Shown in pieces: positions 36,419 to 46,641 of a stretch of 64,000 bases of DNA (position 1 is the first letter of the stretch; each line of letters starts with the position of its first letter). The DNA is taken from the NCBI RefSeq assembly GCF_021601385.1, contig NZ_BQHO01000021.1, positions 44,068-108,067 on the forward strand, in the 5' to 3' direction. A program made the translations under genes and the position numbers. Under the pieces are notes generated by a model. That model did not search any database and had not been told where the DNA came from. It worked only from the letters and a program-made list of their open reading frames with translations. The stretch is from Pseudomonas parasichuanensis (GTDB lineage Bacteria > Pseudomonadota > Gammaproteobacteria > Pseudomonadales > Pseudomonadaceae).

Positions 36419-38671
36419 CTATTTGCGCAGCAGGCGCAAGCCGTTGAACACCACCAGCAGACTCACGCCCATGTCGGCGAACACCGCCATCCACAGGGTG
36501 GCCATGCCGGCAAAGGTGATCGCCAGGAAGATCGCCTTGATCCCCAGGGCCAGCACGATGTTCTGGGTGAGGATCGCCGCACTTTGGCGCGACAGCCTGA
36601 CGAAGGCCGGGATTTTGCGCAAGTCGTCGTCCATCAACGCCACGTCGGCGGTCTCGATGGCGGTGTCGGTACCGGCGGCGGCCATGGCGAAGCCGATCTC
36701 GGCACGGGCCAGGGCCGGCGCATCGTTGATGCCGTCGCCGACCATGCCGACGCGGTGGCCCTGGGCATACAGGGCTTCGATGGTGTTGAGCTTGTCGGCC
36801 GGCAACAGGTTGCCCTCGGCGCGGTCGATGCCCACCTGCGCGGCGATGGCCTGGGCGGTGTGGGGATTGTCGCCGGTCAGCATGACAGTCTTGATACCCA
36901 GCTCATGCAGTTCGGCGATGGCCTGGCGGCTGCTGTCCTTGACCGTGTCGGCCACGGCGAACAGCGCCAGCGGGCCGCTGCGGTCGAGCAGCAGCACCAC
37001 GGTCTTGCCCTGGCGCTCCAGCACATCCAGTTGCGCTTCCAACTCGGGCGAGCACAGGCCCAGCTCCTCCACCAGGCGGTGGTTGCCCAGGTGGTAGGTT
37101 TCGCCGTCGATGCTACCGCGCACACCACGGCCGGCCAGGGCGGCGAATTCGCTGACCTCGCTCAAGGGCAGGTTCTGCCCTTGGGCAAACTGGGCGATGG
37201 CGCCGGATACCGGGTGGTCGGAGCGCGCGGCGAGGCTGGCGGCCAGGGCCTGGGCGCGGCCTTCGAACAGCGGCTCGAGGACTTTGCTGTCGGTCTGCAC
37301 CGGCTTGCCGTGGGTGATGGTGCCGGTCTTGTCCAGGGCCAGGAAGTCCAGCTTGCGCCCGCCTTCGAGGTACACCCCGCCCTTGATCAGGATGCCCTTG
37401 CGCGCCGCGGCAGCCAGGCCGCTGACGATGGTCACCGGGGTGGAGATAACCAGTGCGCACGGGCAGGCCACCACCAGCAGCACCAGGGCGCGGTAGACCC
37501 AGTCGAACCAGGCACCGCCCATGAACAGCGGCGGGATCAGCGCGACCGCCAGTGCCAGGGCGAACACCACCGGGGTGTAGATGCGCGAGAACTGGTCGAC
37601 GAAGCGCTGGGTCGGCGCACGGGCGCCCTGGGCCTGTTCGACGGCCTTGATGATCCGTGCCAGGGTCGACTGGCCGGCGGCGGCGGTGACGCGGTACTCC
37701 AGGGCGCCGGCCTGGTTGATGGTGCCGGCGAACAGTTTGTCGCCCACGCCCTTCTCGACCGGCAGGCTTTCGCCGGTGATCGGCGCCTGATCGACGCTGG
37801 ATTGCCCACTCACCACCTCGCCATCCAGGCCGATGCGCTCGCCGGGGCGTACCCGCACCTGGGCACCGATGGCCACCTCGCGCACCTCGACTTCGCGCCA
37901 CTGGCCATCGCCCTGCAGCACGGTGGCGGTGTCCGGGGTGAGTTGCATCAGGCCGCTGATAGCGTTGCGCGCACGGTCCAGCGAGCGGGCCTCGATCAGT
38001 TCGGCGATAGTGAACAGCACCATCACCATGGCCGCTTCCGGCCATTGGCCGATCAGCACGGCTCCGGTCACGGCGATGCTCATCAGCGCGTTGATGTTGA
38101 GGTTGCGGTTCTTCAGGGCGATCCAGCCCTTCTTGTAGGTGCCCAGGCCGCAGCCGAGGATGGCGGCCAGCGCCAGCGCGGCGACCACCCACTCTGGGGC
38201 AAGGGCGGAGAAGTGCACGATTTCGGCGGCGATCGCCGCCACACCCGACAGCGCCAACGGCCACCAGCGGGTCTTGGCGACAGGCGCAGCGCTGGTGTCG
38301 TCTTCACCGCTCAGCGGCTCGGCCTGCATGCCCAGGCTGTCGATGGCGCGCTCGATCTCGGCGGTGCCGTCGAGGGTGTGGCGCACGCCCAGCACGCGGT
38401 TGATCAGGTTGAATTCCAGCTGCTCGATGCCGGCCATCTTGCCCAGCTTGTCCTGGATCAGGGTCTGCTCGGTCGGGCAGTCCATGGCCTGGATGCGGAA
38501 GCGGCTGAGCTGCGCCCCGGCGCTGGCCTTTTCGGTCAGTTGCACCAGGGCCGGCGCGGCACTGGCGGCGCAGCAGCTGTGGGCATGGGTGTCGTGGCAA
38601 TGGCCTTTGTCACCATGAGCGTGGTCATGGGCGTGGTCATGCTTGTGTTCGGGGCTGACAGGCTGGTTCAT
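36419..38671 (-). CDS. cadA: Cadmium/zinc/lead-exporting P1B-type ATPase
   Basis: A 750-aa heavy-metal exporter of the inner membrane. The N-terminus is His-rich (residues about 9-37, many HDHAH-type pairs ending HSCC). A heavy-metal-associated domain with a single-cysteine MDCPTE motif follows. The ion-channel helix has [10 protein letters not shown] (CPC), the phosphorylation site is ALDKTGTIT, the SDHPVSG motif is the P1B histidine-proline element, and [10 protein letters not shown] closes the P domain. The start [12 protein letters not shown] at 38671 has AAGGA upstream. It is divergent from cadR, whose MerR-type promoter lies between; metal-induced expression is expected. Confidence 0.95.
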   Translation of the reverse strand: MNQPVSPEHKHDHAHDHAHGDKGHCHDTHAHSCCAASAAPALVQLTEKASAGAQLSRFRIQAMDCPTEQTLIQDKLGKMAGIEQLEFNLINRVLGVRHTLDGTAEIERAIDSLGMQAEPLSGEDDTSAAPVAKTRWWPLALSGVAAIAAEIVHFSALAPEWVVAALALAAILGCGLGTYKKGWIALKNRNLNINALMSIAVTGAVLIGQWPEAAMVMVLFTIAELIEARSLDRARNAISGLMQLTPDTATVLQGDGQWREVEVREVAIGAQVRVRPGERIGLDGEVVSGQSSVDQAPITGESLPVEKGVGDKLFAGTINQAGALEYRVTAAAGQSTLARIIKAVEQAQGARAPTQRFVDQFSRIYTPVVFALALAVALIPPLFMGGAWFDWVYRALVLLVVACPCALVISTPVTIVSGLAAAARKGILIKGGVYLEGGRKLDFLALDKTGTITHGKPVQTDSKVLEPLFEGRAQALAASLAARSDHPVSGAIAQFAQGQNLPLSEVSEFAALAGRGVRGSIDGETYHLGNHRLVEELGLCSPELEAQLDVLERQGKTVVLLLDRSGPLALFAVADTVKDSSRQAIAELHELGIKTVMLTGDNPHTAQAIAAQVGIDRAEGNLLPADKLNTIEALYAQGHRVGMVGDGINDAPALARAEIGFAMAAAGTDTAIETADVALMDDDLRKIPAFVRLSRQSAAILTQNIVLALGIKAIFLAITFAGMATLWMAVFADMGVSLLVVFNGLRLLRK

Positions 38672-38701
38672 GGGTTTGTCCTTAAAGGGAGCCTGTTGCC
38701 A

Positions 38702-38732
38702 AGTGAACACCCTGTAGCCACTATAGGGTCAA
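38702..38732 (-). promoter_or_regulatory. CadR-controlled cadA promoter with MerR-type operator
   Basis: On the minus strand, -35 TTGACC and -10 TTCACT are separated by 19 bp, the overlong spacer typical of MerR-family promoters. The spacer contains the dyad ACCCTATAG-TGG-CTACAGGGT (38709-38729). CadR bound with metal would untwist the spacer to activate cadA. Confidence 0.85.
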
Positions 38733-38753
38733 GCCCTCTGCAGGAGATTTGCC

Positions 38754-39197
38754 ATGAAGATCGGAGAACTGGCCAAGGCGACCGATTGCGCCGTGGAGAC
38801 CATTCGCTACTACGAGCGCGAGCAATTGTTGCCCGAGCCTGCCCGCACCGATGGCAACTATCGGCTGTACACCCAGGCCCACGTGGAGCGGCTGACGTTC
38901 ATCCGCAATTGCCGGACGCTGGACATGACCCTGGATGAGATCCGCAGCTTATTGCGCCTGCGCGACAGCCCGGAAGGCTCGTGCGGCAGCGTCAATGCGC
39001 TGATCGACGAGCATATCGAGCATGTGCAGGCGAGGATCGATGGGTTGCTGGCGCTGCAGGCGCAGCTGGTGGAGCTGAGGCAGCAATGCAATGCGCAGGG
39101 GGCGGAGTGCGCGATCTTGCAGCAGCTGGAGACCAACGGGGCGGTGACGGTGCCGGAGACCGAGCATTCGCATGTGGGGCGTAGTCACGGGCATTAG
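38754..39197 (+). CDS. cadR: MerR-family cadmium-responsive regulator CadR
   Basis: A 147-aa MerR-type activator/repressor. The N-terminal HTH is MKIGELAKATDCAVETIRYY then EREQLLPEPARTDGNYRLY. The metal-binding cysteines are SCGSVNALI and QQCNAQGAECAIL, and a histidine-rich tail ends HSHVGRSHGH, as in P. putida CadR. AGGAG lies 7 bases before the ATG. It is divergent from cadA and would bind the dyad between them. Confidence 0.95.
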   Translation: MKIGELAKATDCAVETIRYYEREQLLPEPARTDGNYRLYTQAHVERLTFIRNCRTLDMTLDEIRSLLRLRDSPEGSCGSVNALIDEHIEHVQARIDGLLALQAQLVELRQQCNAQGAECAILQQLETNGAVTVPETEHSHVGRSHGH

Positions 39198-39203
39198 AGA
39201 CTT

Positions 39204-39304
39204 GGGGCCGCTTTGCGGCCCATCGCCGGCAAGCCGGCTCCCACAGAGTCACGCGTCCCCCTTGTGGGAGCCGGCTTGCCGGCGATGGGCTGCGAAGCAG
39301 CCCC
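39204..39304. repeat. Extended REP pair with GGGGC(C/T)GC outer arms
   Basis: A GCCGGCAAGCCGGCTCCCACA pair is flanked by an additional outer palindrome, GGGGCCGCTTTGCGGCCC / GGGCTGCGAAGCAGCCCC. It lies between the convergent cadR and thyA genes. Confidence 0.85.
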
Positions 39305-39316
39305 GACTCTCTTGAA

Positions 39317-40288
39317 TCAAACCGCCATCGGCGCCGTCATCGGCGCATGGTGCTCATAGCCTTCCAGCCAGAAATCACTCGGTTCGATCTTCTCCAGCCA
39401 CTCCGGCTCGTACTTGCCGGTCTCGGCAAACGCCGGCACCCGGTCACTGATCACCAGCTTCGGCGCCGCCAGCGGCTCGCGCTTCATCTGCTCGTTGAGC
39501 ATGTCCAAATGGTTCTCGTACACATGGGCATCGCCGATGAAGTAGGTGAACCAGCGCGGGGTGTAGCCGGTCAGGCGGCCGAACAGCGACAGCAGCGCCG
39601 CGCCTTCGGTGAGGTTGAACGGCGTGCCCAGGCCCAGGTCGTTGGAGCGGATGTAGAGGGTCAGGGAGATTTCCCGGGTCTCGACATTCGGGTGGAACTG
39701 GTACAGCAGGTGGCACGGCGGCAGGGCCATCTCGTCGAGCTGGGCGCAGTTCCAGCCGTGGAACAGGATGCGGCGGCTGCCCGGGTCGTTGGCGATGGTG
39801 TCCAGGCACTGGCGCACCTGGTCGATGGCCTTGTACAGGATGACGAACGCCTGGCCGTCTTCCTCGTCCTGGGCGATCTGGCGGAAGCCCGCTTTTTCGG
39901 CCATTGCGATGGCGGCCGGGTTGCTCAGCGCAATGCGCTTGTAGCCCGGCCACTGGCGCCATTGCACGCCGTAGATTTCGCCAAGATCGTCCTGGCCCTG
40001 GCGGAACGGGTTGGCCAGCCACTGGGCGTTTTCGTTGGCGTTCTGGTCCCAGACCTTGCAGCCCAGTTCGCGGAACTCGCCGGCGTTCTTCACGCCACGC
40101 AGAAAGCCCACCATCTCGCCGATCGCCGACTTGAACGCAAGCCGGCGCGTGGTGATGGCCGGGAAGCCTTTTTGCAGGTCGAAACGCAGCATGGCGCCCG
40201 GCAGGCTGATGGTGCGGGTGCCGGTGCGGTTTTCCTGCAGCGTGCCGTTGTCGATGACGTCACGGACCAGATCTAGATACTGTTTCAT
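39317..40288 (-). CDS. thyA: Thymidylate synthase
   Basis: A 323-aa enzyme methylating dUMP to dTMP with methylenetetrahydrofolate. It shows [18 protein letters not shown] at the N-terminus, the catalytic cysteine in [11 protein letters not shown], and [13 protein letters not shown] with [12 protein letters not shown]. It is longer than the 264-residue E. coli enzyme because of an insert around [20 protein letters not shown], a variant seen in some gamma-proteobacteria. It is downstream of lgt on the same strand with a hairpin between. Confidence 0.97.
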   Translation of the reverse strand: MKQYLDLVRDVIDNGTLQENRTGTRTISLPGAMLRFDLQKGFPAITTRRLAFKSAIGEMVGFLRGVKNAGEFRELGCKVWDQNANENAQWLANPFRQGQDDLGEIYGVQWRQWPGYKRIALSNPAAIAMAEKAGFRQIAQDEEDGQAFVILYKAIDQVRQCLDTIANDPGSRRILFHGWNCAQLDEMALPPCHLLYQFHPNVETREISLTLYIRSNDLGLGTPFNLTEGAALLSLFGRLTGYTPRWFTYFIGDAHVYENHLDMLNEQMKREPLAAPKLVISDRVPAFAETGKYEPEWLEKIEPSDFWLEGYEHHAPMTAPMAV

Positions 40289-40298
40289 GGCTTACCTG

Positions 40299-40331
40299 TA
40301 ACAAGAACGGCAGGGGGATCGCCCCTGCCGT
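40299..40331 (-). terminator. Terminator-like hairpin between lgt and thyA
   Basis: Reading along the minus strand, a perfect 10-bp stem ACGGCAGGGG / CCCCTGCCGT with a 5-base loop is followed by TCTTGTTA. The T-run is imperfect, so partial termination or mRNA processing is more likely than full termination. Confidence 0.55.
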
Positions 40332-40336
40332 GGGAA

Positions 40337-41146
40337 TCAGACGGCGGCCTTGGCCGTAGGTTTACGGTTGTAGGCCCACCAGATCAGGAAGATGCCGCCG
40401 ACGATCATCGGCACGCAGAGCAACTGACCCATGGTCAACCAGCCGAAGGCAATGTAGCCCAGCTGGGCGTCCGGCACCCGCACGAATTCCACGATGAAGC
40501 GGAAGATGCCGTAGAACAGCGCGAACATGCCGGAAACGGCCATGGTCGGGCGCGGCTTGCGCGAGTAGAGCCAGAGGATGAGGAATAATGCCACACCTTC
40601 CAGGGCGAACTGGTACAGCTGCGACGGGTGACGCGGCAGTTGCGCCGGGTCGCTGAACGGCGGGAACACCATGGCCCACGGCACGTCGGTGGCCTTGCCC
40701 CAGAGTTCGGCGTTGATGAAGTTGCCGATGCGCCCGGCGCCCAGGCCGATCGGCACCAGCGGCGCGACGAAATCCATCAGCTCGAAGAACGACTTGTTGT
40801 TGCGCTTGCCGAACCACAGCGCCGCCAGCATCACGCCGATGAAGCCGCCGTGGAACGACATGCCGCCCTTCCACACTTCGAAGATCAGCGTGGGGTTGGC
40901 CAGGTACTGGTGCAGGTCGTAGAACAGCACGTAGCCCAGGCGCCCGCCGACGATCACCCCCATCGACAGCCAGAACACCAGGTCGGACAGCTTCTCGCGG
41001 GACCAGGTGGGGTCGAAACGGTTGAGCCGGCGCGAGGCCAGCAGCCAGGCGCCGCCGATGCCGATCAGGTACATCAGGCCGTACCAGTGGATTTTCAGCG
41101 GCCCGAGGGCCACGGCCACGGGATCTATCTGCGGGTAAGGCAGCAT
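40337..41146 (-). CDS. lgt: Prolipoprotein diacylglyceryl transferase
   Basis: A 269-aa integral membrane enzyme adding diacylglycerol to the lipobox cysteine of prolipoproteins. About seven helices are visible. Motifs are [11 protein letters not shown], the essential [10 protein letters not shown] segment, the Lgt signature [16 protein letters not shown], and [18 protein letters not shown]. Start [21 protein letters not shown]. It lies 16 bases downstream of the TSUP gene and upstream of thyA, an order common in proteobacteria for lgt-thyA. Confidence 0.97.
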   Translation of the reverse strand: MLPYPQIDPVAVALGPLKIHWYGLMYLIGIGGAWLLASRRLNRFDPTWSREKLSDLVFWLSMGVIVGGRLGYVLFYDLHQYLANPTLIFEVWKGGMSFHGGFIGVMLAALWFGKRNNKSFFELMDFVAPLVPIGLGAGRIGNFINAELWGKATDVPWAMVFPPFSDPAQLPRHPSQLYQFALEGVALFLILWLYSRKPRPTMAVSGMFALFYGIFRFIVEFVRVPDAQLGYIAFGWLTMGQLLCVPMIVGGIFLIWWAYNRKPTAKAAV

Positions 41147-41162
41147 GGATTTTCCTCTTGGT

Positions 41163-41945
41163 TCAAATCAAAAAGCTTAAGCCAACGCAGAACAGCAGCG
41201 CGGCGAACAGGCGTTTGAGCAGGCGCGGCGACAGCTTGTGCGCCAGGCGCGCGCCAAAGCGGGCAAAGAACATGCTGGTCACGGCGATGCCGACCAGCGC
41301 GGGCAGGTAGACGTAACCCACGCTATGGGCCGGCAGGTGTTCTTCGTGCCAGCCGAGCCACATGAAGCTCAGCGCACTGGCCAGGGCGATCGGCAGGCCA
41401 CAGGCCGACGAGGTGGCCACGGCCTTCTGCATGGGCAGGCTGCGCCAGGTCAGGAACGGCACGGTCAGCGAGCCGCCGCCGATACCGAAGATCGCCGAAG
41501 CCCAGCCGATCACACCGCCAGCGCCGATCAGGCCCGGCTTGCCAGGGATGCCACGGCTGGCCTTGGGTTTGAGGTCCAGGGCCATCTGCACGGCGATCAC
41601 CAGGGCGAACACGCCGATGATCTTCTGCAGCATCGGGCCCTGGATCAGCGAGGCGGTCTTGGCCCCCACCAGCGCACCGAGCAGGATGCCAACGGCCATC
41701 CAGGTGAAGATCGGCCACTGCACCGCGCCTTTGCGCTGGTGCTCGAGCACGGCATTGATCGAGGTGAAGACGATGGTGGCCAGCGAGGTACCGACCGCCA
41801 GGTGGGTGAGCACCGCAGGGTCGAAGCCCTGCAAGGTGAAGCTGAACACCAGCACCGGCACGATGATGATGCCGCCCCCCACGCCGAACAGCCCGGCCAG
41901 CACGCCGGCGCAGGCCCCCAACAGCAGATAGAGTACGAATTCCAT
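41163..41945 (-). CDS. TSUP-family sulfite/anion exporter-type permease (TauE/SafE)
   Basis: A 260-aa protein with about eight hydrophobic helices and the TSUP repeat [19 protein letters not shown] near the N-terminus. It is echoed by [20 protein letters not shown] in the second half. The family includes transporters for sulfite, sulfonates or other organic acids; the substrate here cannot be read from the sequence. The start at 41945 ([11 protein letters not shown]) has AGGGG upstream. It is first in an apparent TSUP-lgt-thyA operon. Confidence 0.88.
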   Translation of the reverse strand: MEFVLYLLLGACAGVLAGLFGVGGGIIIVPVLVFSFTLQGFDPAVLTHLAVGTSLATIVFTSINAVLEHQRKGAVQWPIFTWMAVGILLGALVGAKTASLIQGPMLQKIIGVFALVIAVQMALDLKPKASRGIPGKPGLIGAGGVIGWASAIFGIGGGSLTVPFLTWRSLPMQKAVATSSACGLPIALASALSFMWLGWHEEHLPAHSVGYVYLPALVGIAVTSMFFARFGARLAHKLSPRLLKRLFAALLFCVGLSFLI

Positions 41946-42075
41946 TCGTGGCCCCTGTGGAAAACAATCCGGCATGGTAACGGAAGCCAAGCCCGGCGCT
42001 CTAGTGAAGTCTGTGTCAGGTGATGGATCACCACCTCCGGCGCGGGTAGAGTGGCGAAAACACAGGGGACAACCT

Positions 42076-42822
42076 ATGTGCCTGATCGTATTCGCCTGGC
42101 GGCCGGGGGCCGCTCGGCCGCTGATCGTCGCGGCCAACCGTGACGAATTCCATGCCCGCCCGACCCAGGCCCTGGCGGCCTGGGAGGATGCGCCGGGGGT
42201 GTACGCCGGGCGCGACCTGGAGGCCGGTGGCACCTGGCTTGGAATAGGGCCCCAGGGGCGCTTCGCCGCGCTGACCAATATCCGCGACCCGCGCCAGGCG
42301 CTGGGGCCACGCTCGCGGGGCGAGCTGGTGGCGGCGTTTCTGCAGGGTGAACTGGGGGTAGAAGCGTACCTGGATCAGGTCGCCAGCCGCAGCGGGCAGT
42401 ATTCCGGGTTCAACTTGCTGGTCGGGGATGCCGGGCAGCTGGGCTACCTGCATGCCCGGGAGGCGGCGCCGCGCTTGCTGGGGCCGGGCGTCTACGGGTT
42501 GTCGAATGCCGGCTTGGATACGCCTTGGCCCAAGCTGGTCAAGGCGCGTAGCGGGCTTGCGGCGCTGCTCGAATCAGCGCAGCCGGATCAGCTATTGGAC
42601 TTGCTGGCCGACGGTGAACCGGCTGCGGACAGCGAACTGCCGGAAACCGGCGTGGGGCTGGCCACCGAGCGGTTGCTGTCGAGCGTGTTCATTGCCAGCC
42701 AGAACTACGGGACGCGGGCGAGTACGGTGCTGATTGTGGATGACCAGGGGCGGCGGCGGATGGTGGAGCGTAGTTTCGGGCCGTTTGGGGGGCATTTGAG
42801 CGAAGTGAGCCTGGAGGTTTGA
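42076..42822 (+). CDS. NRDE-family (TANGO2-like) protein
   Basis: A 248-aa protein with the family-defining N-terminus MCLIVFAWRPGAARPLIVAA then NRDEFHARP. The region WEDAPGVYAGRDLEAGGTWLG is also conserved. NRDE proteins are related to Ntn hydrolases and to eukaryotic TANGO2, which has been linked to heme and lipid handling; the bacterial role is not settled. It is divergent from the TSUP-lgt-thyA operon and ends at a long REP pair. Confidence 0.9.
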   Translation: MCLIVFAWRPGAARPLIVAANRDEFHARPTQALAAWEDAPGVYAGRDLEAGGTWLGIGPQGRFAALTNIRDPRQALGPRSRGELVAAFLQGELGVEAYLDQVASRSGQYSGFNLLVGDAGQLGYLHAREAAPRLLGPGVYGLSNAGLDTPWPKLVKARSGLAALLESAQPDQLLDLLADGEPAADSELPETGVGLATERLLSSVFIASQNYGTRASTVLIVDDQGRRRMVERSFGPFGGHLSEVSLEV

Positions 42823-42828
42823 GTGCAG

Positions 42829-42920
42829 CCTGTACCGGCCTCATCGCCGGCAAGCCGGCTCCCACAGGTTTGGTGTGATCCTTGTGGGAGCCGGCTTGCC
42901 GGCGATGAGGCCGGTACAGG
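42829..42920. repeat. REP pair with 38-bp perfect arms
   Basis: The arms CCTGTACCGGCCTCATCGCC... and their exact complement ending in GGCGATGAGGCCGGTACAGG surround a short centre between convergent NRDE and ptsP genes. It is one of the most perfect copies in the window. Confidence 0.9.
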
Positions 42921-42931
42921 CAACTTCAAAT

Positions 42932-45211
42932 TCAGAGGGTTTTATTGGCCCCAGGCCCGATCATCCGCGCCAGCCCCAAATTCTTCAGCGCCAGCTGCAG
43001 CGAGCTGTGGATAACTTGCGGGTTGTCATGGCTCATGGCATCGACCAGCAGTTCCCTGGCCTTGCTCATGTTGATCTGACGCAGCATCCATTTCACTTTC
43101 GGCAAGTTGGTGGCGTTCATCGACAGGCTGTCGAAGCCCATGGCCATCAACAGGATCGCCGCGGCCGGGTCACCCGCCATCTCGCCGCAGATGCTCACCG
43201 GCTTGCCTTCGCCATGGGCATCGCGCACCACGGTGTTCAAGGCTTGCAGCACGGCCGGGTGCAGGTAGTCGTAAAGGTCGGCGACCCGCGGGTTGTTGCG
43301 GTCGACCGCCAGCAGGTACTGGGTAAGGTCGTTGGAACCGACCGACAGGAAGTCCACCTGCCGCGCCAGCTCTTTGGTCTGGTACACCGCTGCGGGGATT
43401 TCCACCATCACGCCCACCGGCGGCATCGGCACGTCGGTGCCCTCGTCGCGGACTTCGCCCCAGGCCCGGTGAATGAGGTGCAGCGCCTCTTCCAGTTCGT
43501 GGATGCCGGAAATCATCGGCAGCAGGATACGCAGGTTGTTCAGGCCCTCGCTGGCCTTGAGCATGGCGCGGGTCTGCACCAGGAAGATTTCCGGGTGGTC
43601 GAGGGTGACGCGGATACCGCGCCAGCCGAGGAACGGGTTCTCTTCCTTGATCGGGAAGTACGACAGCGCCTTGTCGCCACCGATGTCGAGGGTGCGCATG
43701 GTTACCGGCAGCGGGTGGAACGCCTGCAGCTGCTCGCGGTAGATCGCCAGCTGTTCCTTCTCGCTGGGGAAGCGCTGGTTGATCATGAACGGCACTTCGG
43801 TGCGGTACAGGCCGACACCCTCGGCGCCACGCTGCTGGGCGCGCGCCACGTCGGCGAGCAGCCCGGTGTTGACCCACAGCGGCATGCGGTGGCCGTCCGG
43901 GGTGATGCACGGCAGCTCGCGCAGGGCGTCGAGCCCCTGGGCCAGCTGGCGCTCCTCCTCGACCACGTCGCGGTACTGCTTGCGCAGCACTTCGCCGGGG
44001 TTGGTGTACACCTCGCCCTTGTAGCCGTCGACGATCAGCTCGATGCCGTCGACTTTCGAATACGGCAGGTCGACCAGGCCCATGACCGTGGGGATGCCCA
44101 TGGCCCGGGCGAGAATCGCCACATGGGAGTTGCCCGAGCCGAGCACCGAGACCAGGCCGACCAGCTTGCCTTCCGGCACCTCGCCGAGCATGGCGGGGGT
44201 CAGCTCTTCGCTGACCAGGATGGTGTTGTCCTGGTACACCAGCGACTGCGAGCGGGCTTCCTGCAGGTAGGCGAGCAGGCGGCGGCCAAGGTCCTTGACG
44301 TCGGAGGCGCGCTCGCGCAGGTAGTCGTCGTCCATCAGTTCGAAGCGGTTGACGTGCTCGCCCACCACCTGGCGCAAGGCGCCCTGGGCCCACTGGCCGG
44401 TCTTGATGACCTCGGTCACCTCGCCACCGAGGGCGGCGTCTTCGAGCATCATCAGGTACACGTCGAACAGCGCGCGCTCTTCCGGGCGCAGCTGGGTGGC
44501 CAGCTTGGCCGACAGCTTGCGCATGTCTTCGCGCACGCCTTCGAGGGCGTTGTTGAACAGTTTGAGTTCGTTGTCGATGTCTTCGACGGTCTTGTCCGGC
44601 ACCACTTCCAGGTCGGCCGGCGGCAGCATCACCACGGCGCGGCCTACCGCCGCCCCTGGCGAGCCCGGCACACCGACGAAGCGCGCCTCCTGGATGCCCT
44701 TGCCCTGGCGGCCCAGGCCGCGGATCGAGCCGGTGGCCTCGGCATGGGCGATAACCCCGGCGAGCTGGGCGCTCATGGTGACCAGGAAGGCTTCCTCGCC
44801 TTCATCGAACTGGCGGCGTTCCTTCTGCTGGATGACCAACACCCCGACCACGCGGCGGTGGTGGATGATGGGGGCACCCAGGAAGGAGGCGAATTTTTCT
44901 TCGCCGGTCTCGGCGAAGTAGCGATAGCGGGGGTGGTCGGCGGCGTTTTCCAGGTTCAGCGGCTCTTCCCGGGTGCCGACCAACCCGACCAGGCCTTCGT
45001 TGGGGGCCATGCTGACCTTGCCGATGGAACGCTTGTTCAAGCCTTCGCTGGCCATCAGCACGAAGCGGTTGGTCTCAGGATCGAGCAGGTACACCGAGCA
45101 GACCTGGCTGCCCATGGCTTCCTTGACGCGCAAGACAATGATACCCAACGCCGTCTTGAGATCTTTGGCGGAGTTCACTTCCTGGACGATCTTGCGCAGC
45201 GTATTGAGCAT
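42932..45211 (-). CDS. ptsP: Phosphoenolpyruvate-protein phosphotransferase PtsP (EI-Ntr)
   Basis: A 759-aa first enzyme of the nitrogen-related phosphotransferase system, passing phosphate from PEP to NPr. An N-terminal GAF domain (residues about 1-150, MLNTLRKIVQEVNSAKDLKT and RRVVGVLVIQQKERRQF) senses ligands. The EI N-domain has the phospho-histidine motif GSGNSHVAILARAMGIPTV. The TIM-barrel PEP-binding domain has GLYRTEVPFM, MRTLDIGGDKALSYF and the C-terminal SICGEMAGDP. It follows rppH by 22 bases, an order shared with E. coli. Confidence 0.96.
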   Translation of the reverse strand: MLNTLRKIVQEVNSAKDLKTALGIIVLRVKEAMGSQVCSVYLLDPETNRFVLMASEGLNKRSIGKVSMAPNEGLVGLVGTREEPLNLENAADHPRYRYFAETGEEKFASFLGAPIIHHRRVVGVLVIQQKERRQFDEGEEAFLVTMSAQLAGVIAHAEATGSIRGLGRQGKGIQEARFVGVPGSPGAAVGRAVVMLPPADLEVVPDKTVEDIDNELKLFNNALEGVREDMRKLSAKLATQLRPEERALFDVYLMMLEDAALGGEVTEVIKTGQWAQGALRQVVGEHVNRFELMDDDYLRERASDVKDLGRRLLAYLQEARSQSLVYQDNTILVSEELTPAMLGEVPEGKLVGLVSVLGSGNSHVAILARAMGIPTVMGLVDLPYSKVDGIELIVDGYKGEVYTNPGEVLRKQYRDVVEEERQLAQGLDALRELPCITPDGHRMPLWVNTGLLADVARAQQRGAEGVGLYRTEVPFMINQRFPSEKEQLAIYREQLQAFHPLPVTMRTLDIGGDKALSYFPIKEENPFLGWRGIRVTLDHPEIFLVQTRAMLKASEGLNNLRILLPMISGIHELEEALHLIHRAWGEVRDEGTDVPMPPVGVMVEIPAAVYQTKELARQVDFLSVGSNDLTQYLLAVDRNNPRVADLYDYLHPAVLQALNTVVRDAHGEGKPVSICGEMAGDPAAAILLMAMGFDSLSMNATNLPKVKWMLRQINMSKARELLVDAMSHDNPQVIHSSLQLALKNLGLARMIGPGANKTL

Positions 45212-45233
45212 GGCTCGGGGTCGGACTCCGTCG

Positions 45234-45713
45234 TCAGTCGCGCGTCAGCAGGCGCGGGGCTAGCTCTTTCAGGGCGCGTCGGTAGACCTCGCGCTTGAAT
45301 GTCACCACCTGGCCCAGCGGATACCAGTAGCTGACCCAACGCCAGCCGTCGAATTCCGGTTTGCCAGTCAGGTCCATGCGCACCCGTTGCTCATTGCTCA
45401 CAAGGCGCAGCAGGAACCACTTTTGCTTCTGACCGATGCACAGCGGCTGGCTGTGGGTGCGCACCAGGCGCTGGGGTAAACGATAACGCAACCAGCCACG
45501 GGTGCAGGCAAGAATTTCAACATCGTCGCGCTCAAGGCCGACTTCTTCATTCAACTCGCGGTACAGGGCATCTTCCGGCGTCTCGTCAGGGTTGATGCCA
45601 CCCTGGGGAAACTGCCAGGCATCCTGGTTGATCCGCCGAGCCCATAGCACCTGCCCGGCATCATTCGTAAGAATGATCCCGACATTGGGGCGAAAACCAT
45701 CCGGGTCGATCAC
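45234..45713 (-). CDS. rppH: RNA pyrophosphohydrolase RppH
   Basis: A 159-aa Nudix hydrolase that removes pyrophosphate from mRNA 5' ends and so starts decay. The Nudix box is [23 protein letters not shown]. Family segments are [20 protein letters not shown] and [12 protein letters not shown]. The start is a GTG at 45713 with GAGG 8 bases upstream, giving the usual N-terminus; the frame continues open to 45785. It is co-transcribed with ptsP. Confidence 0.95.
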   Translation of the reverse strand: MIDPDGFRPNVGIILTNDAGQVLWARRINQDAWQFPQGGINPDETPEDALYRELNEEVGLERDDVEILACTRGWLRYRLPQRLVRTHSQPLCIGQKQKWFLLRLVSNEQRVRMDLTGKPEFDGWRWVSYWYPLGQVVTFKREVYRRALKELAPRLLTRD

Positions 45714-45854
45714 GGCAGCAACCTCGCAAACGCATGTCGCGGCATTGTTCCACAAAGCTTGCGAGCGCAGCAACGCGCCCCACAAGCTTATGTGCAGCGA
45801 GGTGAAAACTCCGTATTGTGCGGGGCTTCCCGAGGGCTTTTGCGAGACACCCCC

Positions 45855-46511
45855 ATGCGCCTGGCTTTATTCGATCTGGACAATACCCTCCTCGGTGGCG
45901 ACAGCGACCACGCCTGGGGTGACTACCTGTGCGAACGGGGCATCCTCGACCCGGTCGCGTACAAGGCACGCAACGATGCCTTCTACCAGGACTACCTCAG
46001 CGGCAGCCTGGACCTGCAGGCCTACCTGGCCTTCTCCATGGAGATCCTGGCCGCCACCGAACCTGCACAGCTGGATCAATGGCACCGCGAGTTCATGCGC
46101 GACTGCATCGAGCCGATGATCCTGCCCAAGGCCCTGGCGCTGCTGCAGCAGCACCGCGAGGCCGGCGATCAGCTGGTGATCATCACCGCCACCAACCGCT
46201 TCGTCACCGCGCCCATTGCCCGCCGCCTGGGCGTGCGCGTGCTGCTGGCGACCGAGTGCGAAACGCAGGACGGGCGCTATACCGGGCGCAGTACCGATAT
46301 ACCCTGTTTCCGTGAAGGCAAGGTGACGCGGCTGAACCGCTGGATGCTGGAGAACGGCTTCGACCTGGAAGACAGCTACTTCTATAGCGATTCGCTCAAC
46401 GATGTGCCGCTATTGGAACAGGTGAGCCATGCAGTGGCGGTGGACCCGGACCCGAAGCTGCGCGCCGAGGCCCAGACGCGGGGGTGGCCGGTCGTTTCGT
46501 TGCGCGATTGA
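45855..46511 (+). CDS. HAD-IB family phosphatase (SerB-like)
   Basis: A 218-aa HAD hydrolase with [20 protein letters not shown] (DxDxT nucleophile), [20 protein letters not shown] (motif II Thr) and [20 protein letters not shown] (motif IV). This is the subfamily IB that includes phosphoserine phosphatase and several pseudomonad histidinol-phosphate or nucleotide phosphatases. The substrate is not identifiable. The start at 45855 has only a weak ribosome-binding site. It is divergent from rppH. Confidence 0.88.
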   Translation: MRLALFDLDNTLLGGDSDHAWGDYLCERGILDPVAYKARNDAFYQDYLSGSLDLQAYLAFSMEILAATEPAQLDQWHREFMRDCIEPMILPKALALLQQHREAGDQLVIITATNRFVTAPIARRLGVRVLLATECETQDGRYTGRSTDIPCFREGKVTRLNRWMLENGFDLEDSYFYSDSLNDVPLLEQVSHAVAVDPDPKLRAEAQTRGWPVVSLRD

Positions 46512-46518
46512 GATAGCC

Positions 46519-46633
46519 GGGGCCGCTTTGCGGCCCTTTCCGGCCGGTCCGGCGCCCCGGCAAGGCCGCTCCTACAGATGAACGCATTGCCTTGTAGGAG
46601 CGGCCTTGTGCCGCGATGGAGGGCGCAGCCCTC
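46519..46633. repeat. Composite REP inverted repeat, CCGGCCGG / TGTAGGAGCGGCC class
   Basis: The same composite organisation as at 27106: the left arm GGGGCCGCTTTGCGGCCC plus CCGGCCGGTCCGGCGCC, the right CTTGTAGGAGCGGCCTTGTG plus GGGCGCAGCCCTC. It lies between the convergent HAD and DUF2269 genes. Confidence 0.75.
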
Positions 46634-46641
46634 CCCTTGCC

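Noticed and set aside
36242-38938. 898-residue plus-strand frame opposite cadA
   Set aside because: Antisense shadow. cadA on the minus strand has all P-type ATPase motifs.
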